A stretch of DNA of 64,000 nucleotides from assembly GCA_003604975.1 (NCBI GenBank), contig QZIR01000038.1:1-64000 (forward strand), given 5' to 3'. Shown here one piece after another: positions 15,745-24,184 of the stretch (position 1 is its first letter; every line of letters starts with the position of its first letter). The notes beneath the pieces were generated by a model. The model had not been told where the DNA came from, ran no database searches, and was given only the letters and a program-made list of their open reading frames with translations. Source of the DNA: Desulforudis sp. GTDB lineage: Bacteria; Bacillota; Desulfotomaculia; Desulfotomaculales; Desulforudaceae. A program made the position numbers and the translations under genes.

Positions 15745-16512
15745 GTGGAACAATTTGTTGGGCAGATTATGCCGTACTTTACCGTGGCCATATTCTTGGG
15801 CGGTGTTACGTGGCGCATCTGGCGCTGGATGATCCCCCGGATCGTGCACAACATCACCCTTTCTCCGTTCCCGGGTACCTGGACAGCCGCAGTCACCTGG
15901 TGGGTGTGGCAGATTGCTATCTTCTGGAACATTCTAAAGTTTGACCGAGCCCTCTGGATCGGCGCTTTTCCCTTCCACGCCGCACTGATCGCGATCATCG
16001 GCGGACACCTAATGGGTATTTATACGCTGGGGCTGCAGTTCCACATGATCGCGCCGCTACTCGTTACGGCCGACCTTAGCGTGTGGCTTTCCGATCTGCT
16101 GGGTACTACGATGGGACTGGTCTTCCTGGTTGCCCTCTTGTATCTGTTGTATCGCCGCTTCACCGTTGAGAAGGTGCGCGCGATTTCTTCGACCAGCGAC
16201 TTCCTGCATCTGTTCCTGCTGCTTGGGATCGCCGGTCTGGGCAACTACATGCGTCTTGCTCCGGACGCCCACATGACCTATCTTGAGGCGCGTACTTTCC
16301 TGACCGGGCTCTTTACTTTCAATCCGGTGGCGCTTCCGCATAACGCTTTCTTCATGTGGCACTTCCTCCTCGTCCAGTGTCTGATGATTATCTTCCCGTT
16401 CAGTAAGCTGATGCACGTCTTCGGCTTCTTCTGGATGCGCTGGATGGTGAACAGACCGTACAAGGAATGGGCCCCCGGAATGCCCGGAGCGAAGGTTCAA
16501 CTATCTAAGTAG
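15745..16512 (+). CDS. dsrM: DsrM, membrane cytochrome b subunit of the DsrMK complex
   Basis: A 255-residue NarI-like integral membrane protein with five to six transmembrane helices (for example FTVAIFLGGVTWRIW, HAALIAIIGGHLMGIYTLGL, MGLVFLVALLYLLY). Family members bind two b hemes by histidines and take electrons from menaquinol. It is shorter than proteobacterial DsrM, as in other Gram-positive species. GTG start 8 bp after GGGAGG. dsrK follows 26 bp downstream. Confidence 0.92.
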   Translation: MEQFVGQIMPYFTVAIFLGGVTWRIWRWMIPRIVHNITLSPFPGTWTAAVTWWVWQIAIFWNILKFDRALWIGAFPFHAALIAIIGGHLMGIYTLGLQFHMIAPLLVTADLSVWLSDLLGTTMGLVFLVALLYLLYRRFTVEKVRAISSTSDFLHLFLLLGIAGLGNYMRLAPDAHMTYLEARTFLTGLFTFNPVALPHNAFFMWHFLLVQCLMIIFPFSKLMHVFGFFWMRWMVNRPYKEWAPGMPGAKVQLSK

Positions 16513-16538
16513 TGTATGAGAAAGGGGGTGTTCACTGA

Positions 16539-17927
16539 ATGAGCACTGAAACCGCTAAGGGGCTTAGACAACCCAAGAGAGCGAACGAAGCCCTTTTCCG
16601 GACTCTGGGTGTGGAACCGGTACCGGACGACAAGAAAGTGGCTGAAGCCGTCCGCCATCTGGATGAGTTTCGGCAAAAGCTCCGTTCCTTCGTTGTGATT
16701 ATGGAGAACTGCGTGAAGTGCGGCCTTTGCGCCGAGAACTGTCATACCTATCTGGGAACCAAGGATCCGAATAACATTCCGGCCGGCCGTGCGGATCTGA
16801 TTCGTAAGGCCTATAAGCGTTACTTCACGCCGCAGGGCAGACTCTTCGGGCCGCTGGTCGGGGCGGAGGAGCTGACGCTGGAGACCCTCGAGAAATGGTA
16901 CAGCTATTTCTACCAGTGTTCTGAGTGCCGGCGCTGTTCGCATACCTGCCCGTTCGGTCTGGATACCGCTGAAATTACCATGGTCGGCCGTCAGATCTTG
17001 TTCTGGCTCGGCATTGGTCCGCAGTTGCACACGGCTACAGCCGGTGCTATTCTAAAGACAGGCAATCATATGGGTCTGACCAAGGCCGGTATCATTGATA
17101 CGCTGGAGTTCCTCGCCGAGGAGATTGAAGAGGACTATGAGGGCCTTAAGGTCGACCTCCCGGTTGACAAGCCGGAGTCGGACATTCTCTACGTTCCGTC
17201 CTCGGCCGACTTTATGCTGAACCCCAACACCCTGAAGGGCGCTGGAATGTTCTTCAAATGGGTGGGGGCGAACTGGACCATCTCCAGCCGCATCACAGAG
17301 GCTGGCAACTTCGGCTACCTGATGGACCAGACCCGTATCCAGCGCGAGATGGTGACCCGCCTCTACGAGGAATGCACCAAGCTGGGCATCAAGAAGATTG
17401 TCTGGGGCGAGTGTGGCCACGGTTGGCGGGCAACCAAGATGTACGTGCGTACCTACAGTGACTTGCCCGGCGTTGAGACAATACCGCTTACCCATATCCA
17501 CGACGAGGCGGCCGCTTTGATTGAGTCCGGTCAGCTTAAACTCGATCCGACCCGGAACAGCAAGCGCATCACGCTGCACGACCCCTGCAACTATGTGCGG
17601 GCCTGTGGCCACTGCGATCAGATGCGGGTGATTATGCGGGCGGTAACGACCAACTTCGTGGAAATGACGCCGAACCGTGAGCGGAACTTCTGCTGTGGTG
17701 GCGGATCAGGCATCCTGTTCGATGACCCGGCGATGTATGAGTACCGGATCCTGGCCTCGAACAAGAAGGCCGAACAGGTCCGCGAAACCGGAGCCGAGGT
17801 TCTGTGTGCTCCTTGCTCCATCTGTAAGGCACAGCTTTATCCGATGGTTAAGGAACACAAACTTGGCGTCGAGGTCGTCGGACTGATTGACTTGGTGGGT
17901 CATGCGCTGGTGTTTCCCGAGGAATAG
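16539..17927 (+). CDS. dsrK: DsrK, HdrD-like iron-sulfur subunit of DsrMK
   Basis: The 462-residue protein has two [4Fe-4S] motifs near the N-terminus (CVKCGLCAENC and CSECRRCSHTCP) and two CCG-type cysteine sets (DPCNYVRACG with CCGGGSG, and CAPCSICK), which bind the noncubane cluster in heterodisulfide reductases. With DsrM it is believed to reduce the DsrC trisulfide, the last step of sulfite reduction. No dsrJOP follows, which is the common DsrMK-only form of Firmicutes. Confidence 0.95.
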   Translation: MSTETAKGLRQPKRANEALFRTLGVEPVPDDKKVAEAVRHLDEFRQKLRSFVVIMENCVKCGLCAENCHTYLGTKDPNNIPAGRADLIRKAYKRYFTPQGRLFGPLVGAEELTLETLEKWYSYFYQCSECRRCSHTCPFGLDTAEITMVGRQILFWLGIGPQLHTATAGAILKTGNHMGLTKAGIIDTLEFLAEEIEEDYEGLKVDLPVDKPESDILYVPSSADFMLNPNTLKGAGMFFKWVGANWTISSRITEAGNFGYLMDQTRIQREMVTRLYEECTKLGIKKIVWGECGHGWRATKMYVRTYSDLPGVETIPLTHIHDEAAALIESGQLKLDPTRNSKRITLHDPCNYVRACGHCDQMRVIMRAVTTNFVEMTPNRERNFCCGGGSGILFDDPAMYEYRILASNKKAEQVRETGAEVLCAPCSICKAQLYPMVKEHKLGVEVVGLIDLVGHALVFPEE

Positions 17928-17999
17928 GGCGGGGTAAGATAACTCCGATAAGGAACACCGGTGTACAATAAAAAAATAATCAGGAGGTGTATCTGAAAA

Positions 18000-18317
18000 A
18001 TGCCGTTTGTTGAAATCGAAGGGAAACAGATCGAGGTAGACGAGGACGGTTTCATGACTGACCCGGCCGCATGGTTTGAGGGCTGCGCCTACTACTTCTG
18101 CAAGGGTGAGGGCATCGAGGAACTGACCGAGGCACACTGGAAGGTCATCAACTACCTTAAGGAGTACTATGCTACCAATGGTATTGCTCCGATGATCCGC
18201 AAGCTCTGCAAGGAAACCGGTATCCCCCTGAAGGAGATCTACGAGCTCTTCCCGTCCGGTCCTGCCAAGGGCGCCTGCAAACTCGGCGGCCTCCCCAAGC
18301 CGACCGGCTGCGTCTAA
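18000..18317 (+). CDS. dsrC: DsrC, sulfur-carrier protein
   Basis: A 105-residue protein with the mobile C-terminal arm GACKLGGLPKPTGCV. The two redox cysteines, Cys93 and the penultimate Cys104, are 11 residues apart as in functional DsrC, so it can form the trisulfide substrate of DsrMK. AGGAGGT lies 11 bp upstream of the ATG. A TACAAT at 17964-17969 may be the -10 of a separate promoter. It is closed by a strong terminator, consistent with high-level independent expression. Confidence 0.97.
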   Translation: MPFVEIEGKQIEVDEDGFMTDPAAWFEGCAYYFCKGEGIEELTEAHWKVINYLKEYYATNGIAPMIRKLCKETGIPLKEIYELFPSGPAKGACKLGGLPKPTGCV

Positions 18318-18337
18318 AAAGAGAGTTTTATGCAAAT

Positions 18338-18377
18338 GCTTAACCCGGGGTTTCCCCCGGGTTAAGCGTTTAATTTT
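18338..18377 (+). terminator. Strong terminator after dsrC
   Basis: GCTTAACCCGGGG (18338-18350) and CCCCGGGTTAAGC (18355-18367) form a 13-bp perfect stem, followed by GTTTAATTTT. Confidence 0.85.
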
Positions 18378-18404
18378 GTGTGGAGTGTTAGGCGGGGATT
18401 ACCT

Positions 18405-19805
18405 TTGGAAGGACTGTACCGGCCCCGGTTGGTTGTTGCTGCGCCACAGGGACGATCCGGGAAGACAACGGTTACCGCAGCTCTGATTGCCGGGCTTCGC
18501 GGCCGGGGCTTTGACGTCCAGCCGTTCAAAAAGGGTCCGGATTTCATTGACCCGAGCTGGCTGTCGTTGGTGGCCGGTCGGCAGTGTCGCAATCTGGACC
18601 GCTTTATGATGGATGAAGAAACAATCCGACATTCATTCATTAACCATTCCACCGCCTCCGGCGTTGCCGTCCTGGAGGGGGCCATGGGACTCTTTGACGG
18701 TGTTGACGTGGATGGTAGTGGGAGCACGGCCGAGATTGCAAAGAGTCTCGGGGCCCCGGTGCTGCTGGTGGTGAACGCGGTGCGGATGACCCGCAGCGCC
18801 GCGGCGGTCGTCTTGGGCTGCCAGAAGTTCGACCCGGACGTCAATGTTGCCGGGGTTATTCTGAACAATGTTGCCCGTCCCCGTCATCGGGACATGCTTA
18901 CGGCGGTGATTGATCGGTACTGTAACCTTCCGGTGCTTGGAGTATTCCCCAAAAAGAAGGAATACACCGTACCGGACCGGCACTTGGGCCTGGTACCGGC
19001 GGCCGAGAACGACGCCCTGCAAAGGGTCCTGGAGACCTGGCAGGCGGATGCGGAGTCCACCCTGGATCTGGACCGGATCATCGAGATTGCTCAGGCGGCC
19101 CCCCCGGTAGAGTCGGGACGGGGGCGTCCACCGGCGTTGCCGACTTCTAATGTTCGGCCCAGGATCGCCGTCCTGCGAGACCGGGCCTTTACATTTTACT
19201 ACCCGGAGAACCTGGAGGCGCTGGAAATGGTCGGGGCGGAGTTGGTCTTTGTCGACGCCTTGCACGAAGATCTGCCCGCGGGCATCGACGCGCTTTACGT
19301 GGGGGGCGGCTTCCCCGAGATGTTCGCTGCGGAGCTGGAGGCCAATACCGCTCTCCGGCAGTCTGTACGTTCACGTGTGGAAGCGGGAATGCCCGTTTAC
19401 GCGGAGTGCGGGGGGTTGATGTACCTTGGCGAGCGGCTGCTGTGGCAAGGGGAGAGCTTTCAGATGGCCGGGGCGATACCCTTCGAGACGAACCTGGACA
19501 AGAAACCCCGGGGTCATGGTTACATGGTCCTGAAGGCGGTGGCGGACAATCCCTTTTTTCCCAGCGGGACCATGATCAAAGGGCACGAGTTCCACCACTC
19601 CAGTGTCACCCGGGTGGATCCCGGAGTGACCTTCTGCATGGAGGTTCACCGGGGATACGGAACCGATGGCAGGCGGGACGGGATGCTGTACCACAATGCC
19701 TTCGCGGCTTACTGCCACATTCACGCCCTGGCGGTCCCCGACTGGGCACCCAACCTGGTTCGGGCCGCGGTGGAGTACCACCGCGTACACCGGGGGTCCG
19801 ACTGA
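18405..19805 (+). CDS. dsrN: CbiA/CobB-family glutamine-dependent amidase, probably DsrN (siroheme amidation)
   Basis: The N-terminal half is an ATP-binding dethiobiotin-synthetase-like domain with P-loop APQGRSGKTTV; the C-terminal half is a class I glutamine amidotransferase with nucleophile Cys in YAECGGLMYLGE and histidines in GHEFHHSSV. Such enzymes amidate cobyrinic acid (CbiA) or, in dsr loci, siroheme (DsrN) to siroamide. Its place directly after dsrC and the absence of other cobalamin genes here favour DsrN; sequence alone does not separate the two. TTG 18405 follows GGCGGGGA by 6 bp. 466 residues. Confidence 0.8.
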   Translation: MEGLYRPRLVVAAPQGRSGKTTVTAALIAGLRGRGFDVQPFKKGPDFIDPSWLSLVAGRQCRNLDRFMMDEETIRHSFINHSTASGVAVLEGAMGLFDGVDVDGSGSTAEIAKSLGAPVLLVVNAVRMTRSAAAVVLGCQKFDPDVNVAGVILNNVARPRHRDMLTAVIDRYCNLPVLGVFPKKKEYTVPDRHLGLVPAAENDALQRVLETWQADAESTLDLDRIIEIAQAAPPVESGRGRPPALPTSNVRPRIAVLRDRAFTFYYPENLEALEMVGAELVFVDALHEDLPAGIDALYVGGGFPEMFAAELEANTALRQSVRSRVEAGMPVYAECGGLMYLGERLLWQGESFQMAGAIPFETNLDKKPRGHGYMVLKAVADNPFFPSGTMIKGHEFHHSSVTRVDPGVTFCMEVHRGYGTDGRRDGMLYHNAFAAYCHIHALAVPDWAPNLVRAAVEYHRVHRGSD

Positions 19806-19883
19806 GAAATCCAGTGGAGACAGGGCGCTTCGTGAATTAGCATAAGATTAGATGGTTCACTCTTACTTTAGGAGGTCACAGCA

Positions 19884-20201
19884 GTGAGTGCAGTAATGGT
19901 CTACATTACGGCGGCTAACTTTGAGGACGCCGAAAAGATCGCGCGCGGTCTGGTTGAAGAGCGTTTGGCGGCGTGTACCAACCTGGTACCGAAGATCATC
20001 TCTACCTACTGGTGGGACGACAAGCTGAACGAAGACCAGGAGAGCCTGATCCTGGCCAAGACCACCAATGACAAGGTCGACGCTCTAATCGAGCGAGTGA
20101 AGGAAATGCACAGCTACGAGGTACCCGCAGTAAGTGTCATCGAGATCAAGGGTGGCAACCCGGACTTTCTGAACTGGATCGAAAGCGTGGTCAGTAAGTG
20201 A
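19884..20201 (+). CDS. cutA: CutA-family divalent-cation tolerance protein
   Basis: A 105-residue protein with the CutA pattern VYITAANFEDAEKIARGLVE, LAACTNLVPKIISTYWW and EVPAVSVIEIKGGNPDFLNW. CutA forms very stable ferredoxin-like trimers; the link to copper tolerance is historical and its biochemical role is unclear. GTG start 8 bp after GGAGG. The stop overlaps the nfi start (GTGA). Confidence 0.93.
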   Translation: MSAVMVYITAANFEDAEKIARGLVEERLAACTNLVPKIISTYWWDDKLNEDQESLILAKTTNDKVDALIERVKEMHSYEVPAVSVIEIKGGNPDFLNWIESVVSK

Positions 20202-20875
20202 GGGTTACGTCCCTGCATTCCTGGGCGGTTAACCCGATCCAGGCGGTCGCCATTCAAAAGGACCTGTCGGAAAGAATCGATTTGCGCCTGCCACGCGATT
20301 TCTCCCTTCGCTATGTGGCAGGCGCCGACGTCTCTGTGGACCGTGAGCGTGAGCGGATTTACGCGGCTGTGGTGGTTCTGTCCGTGCCGGATCTAATGGT
20401 GGTGGAAATCCGCCAGTCCGCCATGCCCCCGGAGTTCCCGTATGTTCCGGGGCTCCTTACCTTCCGGGAGGGGAAGGTCCTCGCGGCCGCCTTCGAGCAG
20501 GTACAGACGCCATGTGATCTGGTGGTGTTTGACGGCCAGGGTCTGGCTCACCCCCGCGGCCTGGGCATCGCCTCCCATTTCGGGCTGCTCCTGGGCATCC
20601 CGACCGTCGGAGTGGGGAAGAGTAAGCTAGTGGGCGACTACGGGGAGCCCGGACCGGACAAGGGCTCGTCCAGTCCTCTGCTCTACAAGGGCGAGCGTGT
20701 GGGTACCGTACTGCGTACCCGCAGAGGGGTGAGGCCGGTGTTTGTCTCCCCGGGGAACCGGATCGATCACGCTTCGGCGGTGGATGTGGTGCTCGGGACC
20801 TGCACCCGTTACCGGCTGCCGGAACCGACGAGGCAAGCGCACCTGGAAGCAGGCCGTCTGAGGAGTGAGAAGTGA
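20198..20875 (+). CDS. nfi: Endonuclease V (deoxyinosine 3' endonuclease)
   Basis: The 225-residue enzyme nicks DNA one base 3' of deoxyinosine to start repair of adenine deamination. Typical segments are present: VAGADVSVDRERERIYAAVV with the metal-binding Asp, FPYVPGLLTFREGKVL, DGQGLAHPRGLGIASHFG and GKSKLVGDY. The 4-bp overlap with cutA implies coupling. Oddity: the last residues RLRSEK and the TGA stop lie inside a heptad repeat array (AGGAGTGAGAAGTGAGAAG), so the natural C-terminus may have been altered by the repeat. Confidence 0.95.
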   Translation: MRVTSLHSWAVNPIQAVAIQKDLSERIDLRLPRDFSLRYVAGADVSVDRERERIYAAVVVLSVPDLMVVEIRQSAMPPEFPYVPGLLTFREGKVLAAAFEQVQTPCDLVVFDGQGLAHPRGLGIASHFGLLLGIPTVGVGKSKLVGDYGEPGPDKGSSSPLLYKGERVGTVLRTRRGVRPVFVSPGNRIDHASAVDVVLGTCTRYRLPEPTRQAHLEAGRLRSEK

Positions 20876-20965
20876 GAAGTGAGAAGTTGGAGGTGGGAGA
20901 CTTGAAGGAATTCGCATAGCGAATTCCCACCTTTGAAATCTCACTTCTGACATCCCACTTCCCAC
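20861..20965. repeat. Heptad arrays in inverted arrangement around a palindrome (site E)
   Basis: GAGAAGT-type 7-mers fill 20861-20900, TCACTTC/TGACATC-type 7-mers fill 20930-20965 in the opposite orientation, and a perfect inverted repeat with core AATTCGCATAGCGAATT lies between (20907-20927). The whole can fold into one imperfect hairpin. It overlaps the end of nfi. Confidence 0.7.
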
Positions 20966-21045
20966 AGTCTCAAAATGTGCACTTGGTGCTCATTTTTTTT
21001 TGCCCATGAACAAAGAATAAGGAAAAGCACAGAGGGGGCGGTAAT

Positions 21046-21738
21046 TTGTACCGGCAAAGCATAGCCATCTTGGCATTCGGACTGGTATTGATGGTAATGG
21101 GCGCGCTGTACCTGGAGAACCGGATGGGACCGATGCCTGTTCTGACCTGGGGCAGCAGGGGATTCCACGTGGAGCAGATTCAGGAGCGCCTTGCCGCACA
21201 GGGTTTTTACCGCGGGAACATCCACGGGATCCTGGACGGGGCTACCTGGCGGTCGGTACGGGAATTCCAGGCTAAGCACGGCCTTCGGGTGGACGGAATC
21301 GTGGGCGGAGCTACTTGGCAGGCCCTGGATTACGGGGTGGCCGATGATCCTGTCGTTCCGGCACAGGCGGGCCGAGTAGTCGTAAATGATGACGTGATCC
21401 ACCTGCTGGCCAGGGTGATTATGGCCGAGGCGGGTGCGGAACCGTATGTAGGCCAGGTGGGGGTAGGAGCCGTAATCCTGAACCGGGTGCGTAATGCTTC
21501 TTTCCCAAATACCGTAGCGGGCGTAATCTACCAGCCCAAGGCCTTTGAATCGGTCAGCCGGGGGACGATCTGGCGACCGGTCTCAAAAGATGCCTACCGG
21601 GCAGCCAGGCAGGCAATTGCCGGTTGGGATCCCACAGGCGGAGCAATATACTTCTGGAACCCGGGGAAACCGGTTAGTCCCTGGATCTGGACTCGAAACA
21701 TCATTACGCGTATCGGGCGGCACGTATTCGCGCGTTAG
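21046..21738 (+). CDS. sleB: Spore cortex-lytic transglycosylase SleB
   Basis: A signal-anchor (IAILAFGLVLMVMGALYL), a peptidoglycan-binding domain 1 (WGSRGFHVEQIQERLAAQGF... VREFQAKHGL) and a C-terminal hydrolase-2/SleB domain (LARVIMAEAGAEPYVGQVGV, catalytic Glu in AEAG) in 230 residues. SleB depolymerises cortex peptidoglycan containing muramic-delta-lactam at germination. TTG 21046 follows GAGGGGGCGG. The partner gene ypeB comes next, as in Bacillus and most spore formers. Confidence 0.95.
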   Translation: MYRQSIAILAFGLVLMVMGALYLENRMGPMPVLTWGSRGFHVEQIQERLAAQGFYRGNIHGILDGATWRSVREFQAKHGLRVDGIVGGATWQALDYGVADDPVVPAQAGRVVVNDDVIHLLARVIMAEAGAEPYVGQVGVGAVILNRVRNASFPNTVAGVIYQPKAFESVSRGTIWRPVSKDAYRAARQAIAGWDPTGGAIYFWNPGKPVSPWIWTRNIITRIGRHVFAR

Positions 21739-21808
21739 AGCGTTCAAGGGCTGACCGACGTTCTGCGCAGCTTAGCGGTTTGTTGCACAAAGAAAGGGTG
21801 ACTATTGT

Positions 21809-23176
21809 ATGCCCCGTTTGACCATATCAGTGGCCGTTTTAGCCCTATTGTTCGTAGTGTCTTTTGCCTGGGGACTGGATCAGTCCCGTACACGGCAGCA
21901 AATGGAGAACTTTCTGAACAATGAATATCAACTTTCGTTCTACAATACTCTGTCCCAGGTACGCGGACTCGAGGTACTCCTGGGCAAGAGCCTGGCGGTG
22001 TGCGGGGATTCCGAAGATACACGACTGTTTGCGGAGATCTTCCAGCAGGCCCTGGCTGCACAGAGTAATCTGACACGTCTGCCGGTTGAGGGCATTGCTG
22101 TAGCACGTACGTCCAAGTTTCTGAACCAGGTTGGCGATTTTAGCAGCTCTCTCCTGAACCAGTCCGCGATGGGTGTACCGGTTTCAGACGAGCACTGGAA
22201 CACCCTGCGTCGTCTGCAGAACCAGGCGGCAAGTCTAAACAACGAACTGCACGGAATTGAACGCCAGATGGAAAGGAACGGGGCCCGGTTTTGGGAGATC
22301 GACCAACTGATTCGTGCCCGGCGAAGCGCTGCGGCAGCGAGACCGCTTGACCCGGCGGAAACAGAATTCCGGTCGATTAACCGGGAGATGGAGGCCTTTC
22401 CGACCCTGATTTACGACGGACCATTTTCAGACCACCTGGATAGACAACAACCCAGGGCTACCGGTGGCGAGCAGGTCGACCAGGAACGGGCGCGGGAAAT
22501 CGCCATGCAGGCGGTTGACCGCCGTGAGGGGGTTGACTATCAAACGCGGATCACCGGGACCACGCGCGGGCAGATCCCGGCAGTGCGCGTAGAGGTTGTC
22601 GGGCGGGGCGGCGCCAAGGATGACCGGTTTACCGTTGATGTGGCCCGCCGTGGGGGGGAGGTAGTCTGGTTCCTAAATTCCAGACCGCCCGGTGCAGCAC
22701 GGTTGAGCGTGGCTGAGGCTAAGGAAAGGGCCGAGCGCTACCTTGCCGAACATAACCTGCGGAATATGCAGGTGACCTTTTCGGTGCGGCAGGGGGACAC
22801 AGTTACCTACAACTTCGCCGCTGTCCAGGACGGGGTGATCCTGTACCCGGATCTGCTTAAGGTCACCGTGGCCTTGGACAACGGGCAGGTGATCGGGCGT
22901 GAGGCTTTCGGGTTCGTGATGAACCACCACCGGCGCCCGAACCTGGAACCGACCGTATCTGCGGAGCAGGCCCGGAAAAAGATAAACGAACGGGTAAAGG
23001 TCAGCAACGTCCGCTTGGCGGTCATCCCGACCGATGGCGGCGGCGAACTGCTGACCTGGGAATTTAGGGGTGAAGCCGCTGGGAATACCTACCTGGTTTA
23101 CGTGAACGCAAACAACGGCCGCCAGGAACGCATCCTGCAGCTGGTCGACGCCCCCGAGGGCGAACTCACAATCTAA
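21809..23176 (+). CDS. ypeB: Germination protein YpeB
   Basis: The 455-residue protein has a signal-anchor (ISVAVLALLFVVSFAWGLDQ) and three C-terminal PepSY-like domains (AREIAMQAVDRREGVDYQTR, AEAKERAERYLAEHNLRNMQ, SAEQARKKINERVKVSNVRL). YpeB is needed for SleB localisation and stability in the spore. It lies 70 bp after sleB, an operon that is normally expressed in the forespore. Confidence 0.95.
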   Translation: MPRLTISVAVLALLFVVSFAWGLDQSRTRQQMENFLNNEYQLSFYNTLSQVRGLEVLLGKSLAVCGDSEDTRLFAEIFQQALAAQSNLTRLPVEGIAVARTSKFLNQVGDFSSSLLNQSAMGVPVSDEHWNTLRRLQNQAASLNNELHGIERQMERNGARFWEIDQLIRARRSAAAARPLDPAETEFRSINREMEAFPTLIYDGPFSDHLDRQQPRATGGEQVDQERAREIAMQAVDRREGVDYQTRITGTTRGQIPAVRVEVVGRGGAKDDRFTVDVARRGGEVVWFLNSRPPGAARLSVAEAKERAERYLAEHNLRNMQVTFSVRQGDTVTYNFAAVQDGVILYPDLLKVTVALDNGQVIGREAFGFVMNHHRRPNLEPTVSAEQARKKINERVKVSNVRLAVIPTDGGGELLTWEFRGEAAGNTYLVYVNANNGRQERILQLVDAPEGELTI

Positions 23177-23401
23177 AAGGTCTGCAACTCAAGCCCGAGG
23201 AAACGCCTTGTTGATGCTATGCAGGCTAACATAAGAAAGAATCGGAGTCGCGAAAAACAATCTACAGGTGGACTTGGGAGAAAGTAGTGAGGCCGCCAAA
23301 AACAAGTTCTCTGCGAGGACAAGCAGCGCGCGGAAGCCGATTCCTTCCGGCCGTTCCGACATCCGACCTCTGACAACCGACGACCGAATACAAGCGGGCT
23401 A
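23177..23401. other. Gene-free stretch before the T-box promoter
   Basis: No reading frame with a ribosome site was found. The right end (23354-23388) is a heptad array of the TTCCGACATCCGACCTCTGA type (site F), immediately upstream of the T-box promoter. Confidence 0.5.
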
Positions 23402-23431
23402 TTGACAAAGCTTTATCCCCGGTGCTAAGTT
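23402..23431 (+). promoter_or_regulatory. Promoter of the T-box operon
   Basis: A perfect TTGACA (23402-23407), an 18-bp spacer and TAAGTT (23426-23431) with an extended TGC motif lie directly in front of the T-box leader. Confidence 0.65.
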
Positions 23432-23437
23432 GTTATA

Positions 23438-23682
23438 TAAGTGAAAACGGTAAGGTGATGAAGGGACCAATGGTATCCGCCGTTGAGCAGCGAGCCGGAG
23501 ACGGTGTGAGTCCGGCCAACAGAGGTACCACAGCCACCCCCGAGCAGAAGGTGAAGAGCCTTCCGGAAGCCCTCCGTTAGAAGGGTCGCAAGCGGGTCTG
23601 TCTTTCCGGCAGACCAATGAAGGTGGTACCGCGTGGCCAGGGCGCCCGTCCTTTAAAGGACAGCGTCCTTTACTTTTTTCCA
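23438..23682 (+). promoter_or_regulatory. T-box leader (tRNA-sensing riboswitch), probably tRNA-Ala
   Basis: The T-box motif AATGAAGGTGGTACCGCG lies at 23616-23633, preceded by a stem III hairpin (GGTCTG/CAGACC). The terminator AAAGGAC-AGC-GTCCTTT with ACTTTTTT ends at 23682. In stem I the helix TGGTATC (23471)/GGTACCA (23524) lies above a loop containing CAGCCA; by the usual rule the specifier is GCC (23533-23535), an Ala codon, followed by A. The bulge TGGT pairs with ACCA, which fits an A discriminator as in tRNA-Ala. The codon choice is inference; the T-box itself is certain. Confidence 0.9.
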
Positions 23683-23695
23683 GGGAGGGAGAACA

Positions 23696-24184
23696 TTGGA
23701 TCGGCAGTTAGAAGTACTCGAACTGTTGGCGGAAAACGCCCGCCTGATGATCGAGCAACTGGCTACCATGCTCAACATGAGCGAGGAAGAGGCCCGCCGC
23801 TTGATAGGGCAGTTGGAGGAGAGCCATATCATTTTCGGATACCGGACCCTGATTAACTGGGATAAGGTAGGAAAGGAACGGGTTACCGCCCTGATTGAGG
23901 TGAAGGTAACGCCGCAGCGGGACGTAGGCTTCCAGGCGGTAGCGGAGCGGATTGGGCGTTTCCCCGAGGTGAAGACCCTGCACCTGATGTCCGGCGCCTA
24001 TGACCTGGCGGTCTTTATCGAGGGAAGGACAATGCAGGAGGTGGCTTTCTTCGTGGCTACCAAGCTGGCGCCCATCGACGGGGTGACCAGCACCACGACC
24101 CATTTTGTCCTGCAGACCTTTAAGGAAGAGGGGATCCTGCTCGAGGATGGTGACGGTGACCACAGGCTGGTGATGTCACCGTGA
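23696..24184 (+). CDS. Lrp/AsnC-family transcriptional regulator
   Basis: The 162-residue protein has an N-terminal helix-turn-helix (VLELLAENARLMIEQLATML) and a C-terminal RAM/ACT-like domain (ALIEVKVTPQRDVGFQAVAE, LMSGAYDLAVFIEGRTMQEV). Members sense amino acids. TTG start after AGGGAGGGA. It overlaps the aminotransferase start by 4 bp (GTGA), so regulator and enzyme are made together under T-box control and the regulator may respond to the product of the enzyme. Confidence 0.9.
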   Translation: MDRQLEVLELLAENARLMIEQLATMLNMSEEEARRLIGQLEESHIIFGYRTLINWDKVGKERVTALIEVKVTPQRDVGFQAVAERIGRFPEVKTLHLMSGAYDLAVFIEGRTMQEVAFFVATKLAPIDGVTSTTTHFVLQTFKEEGILLEDGDGDHRLVMSP

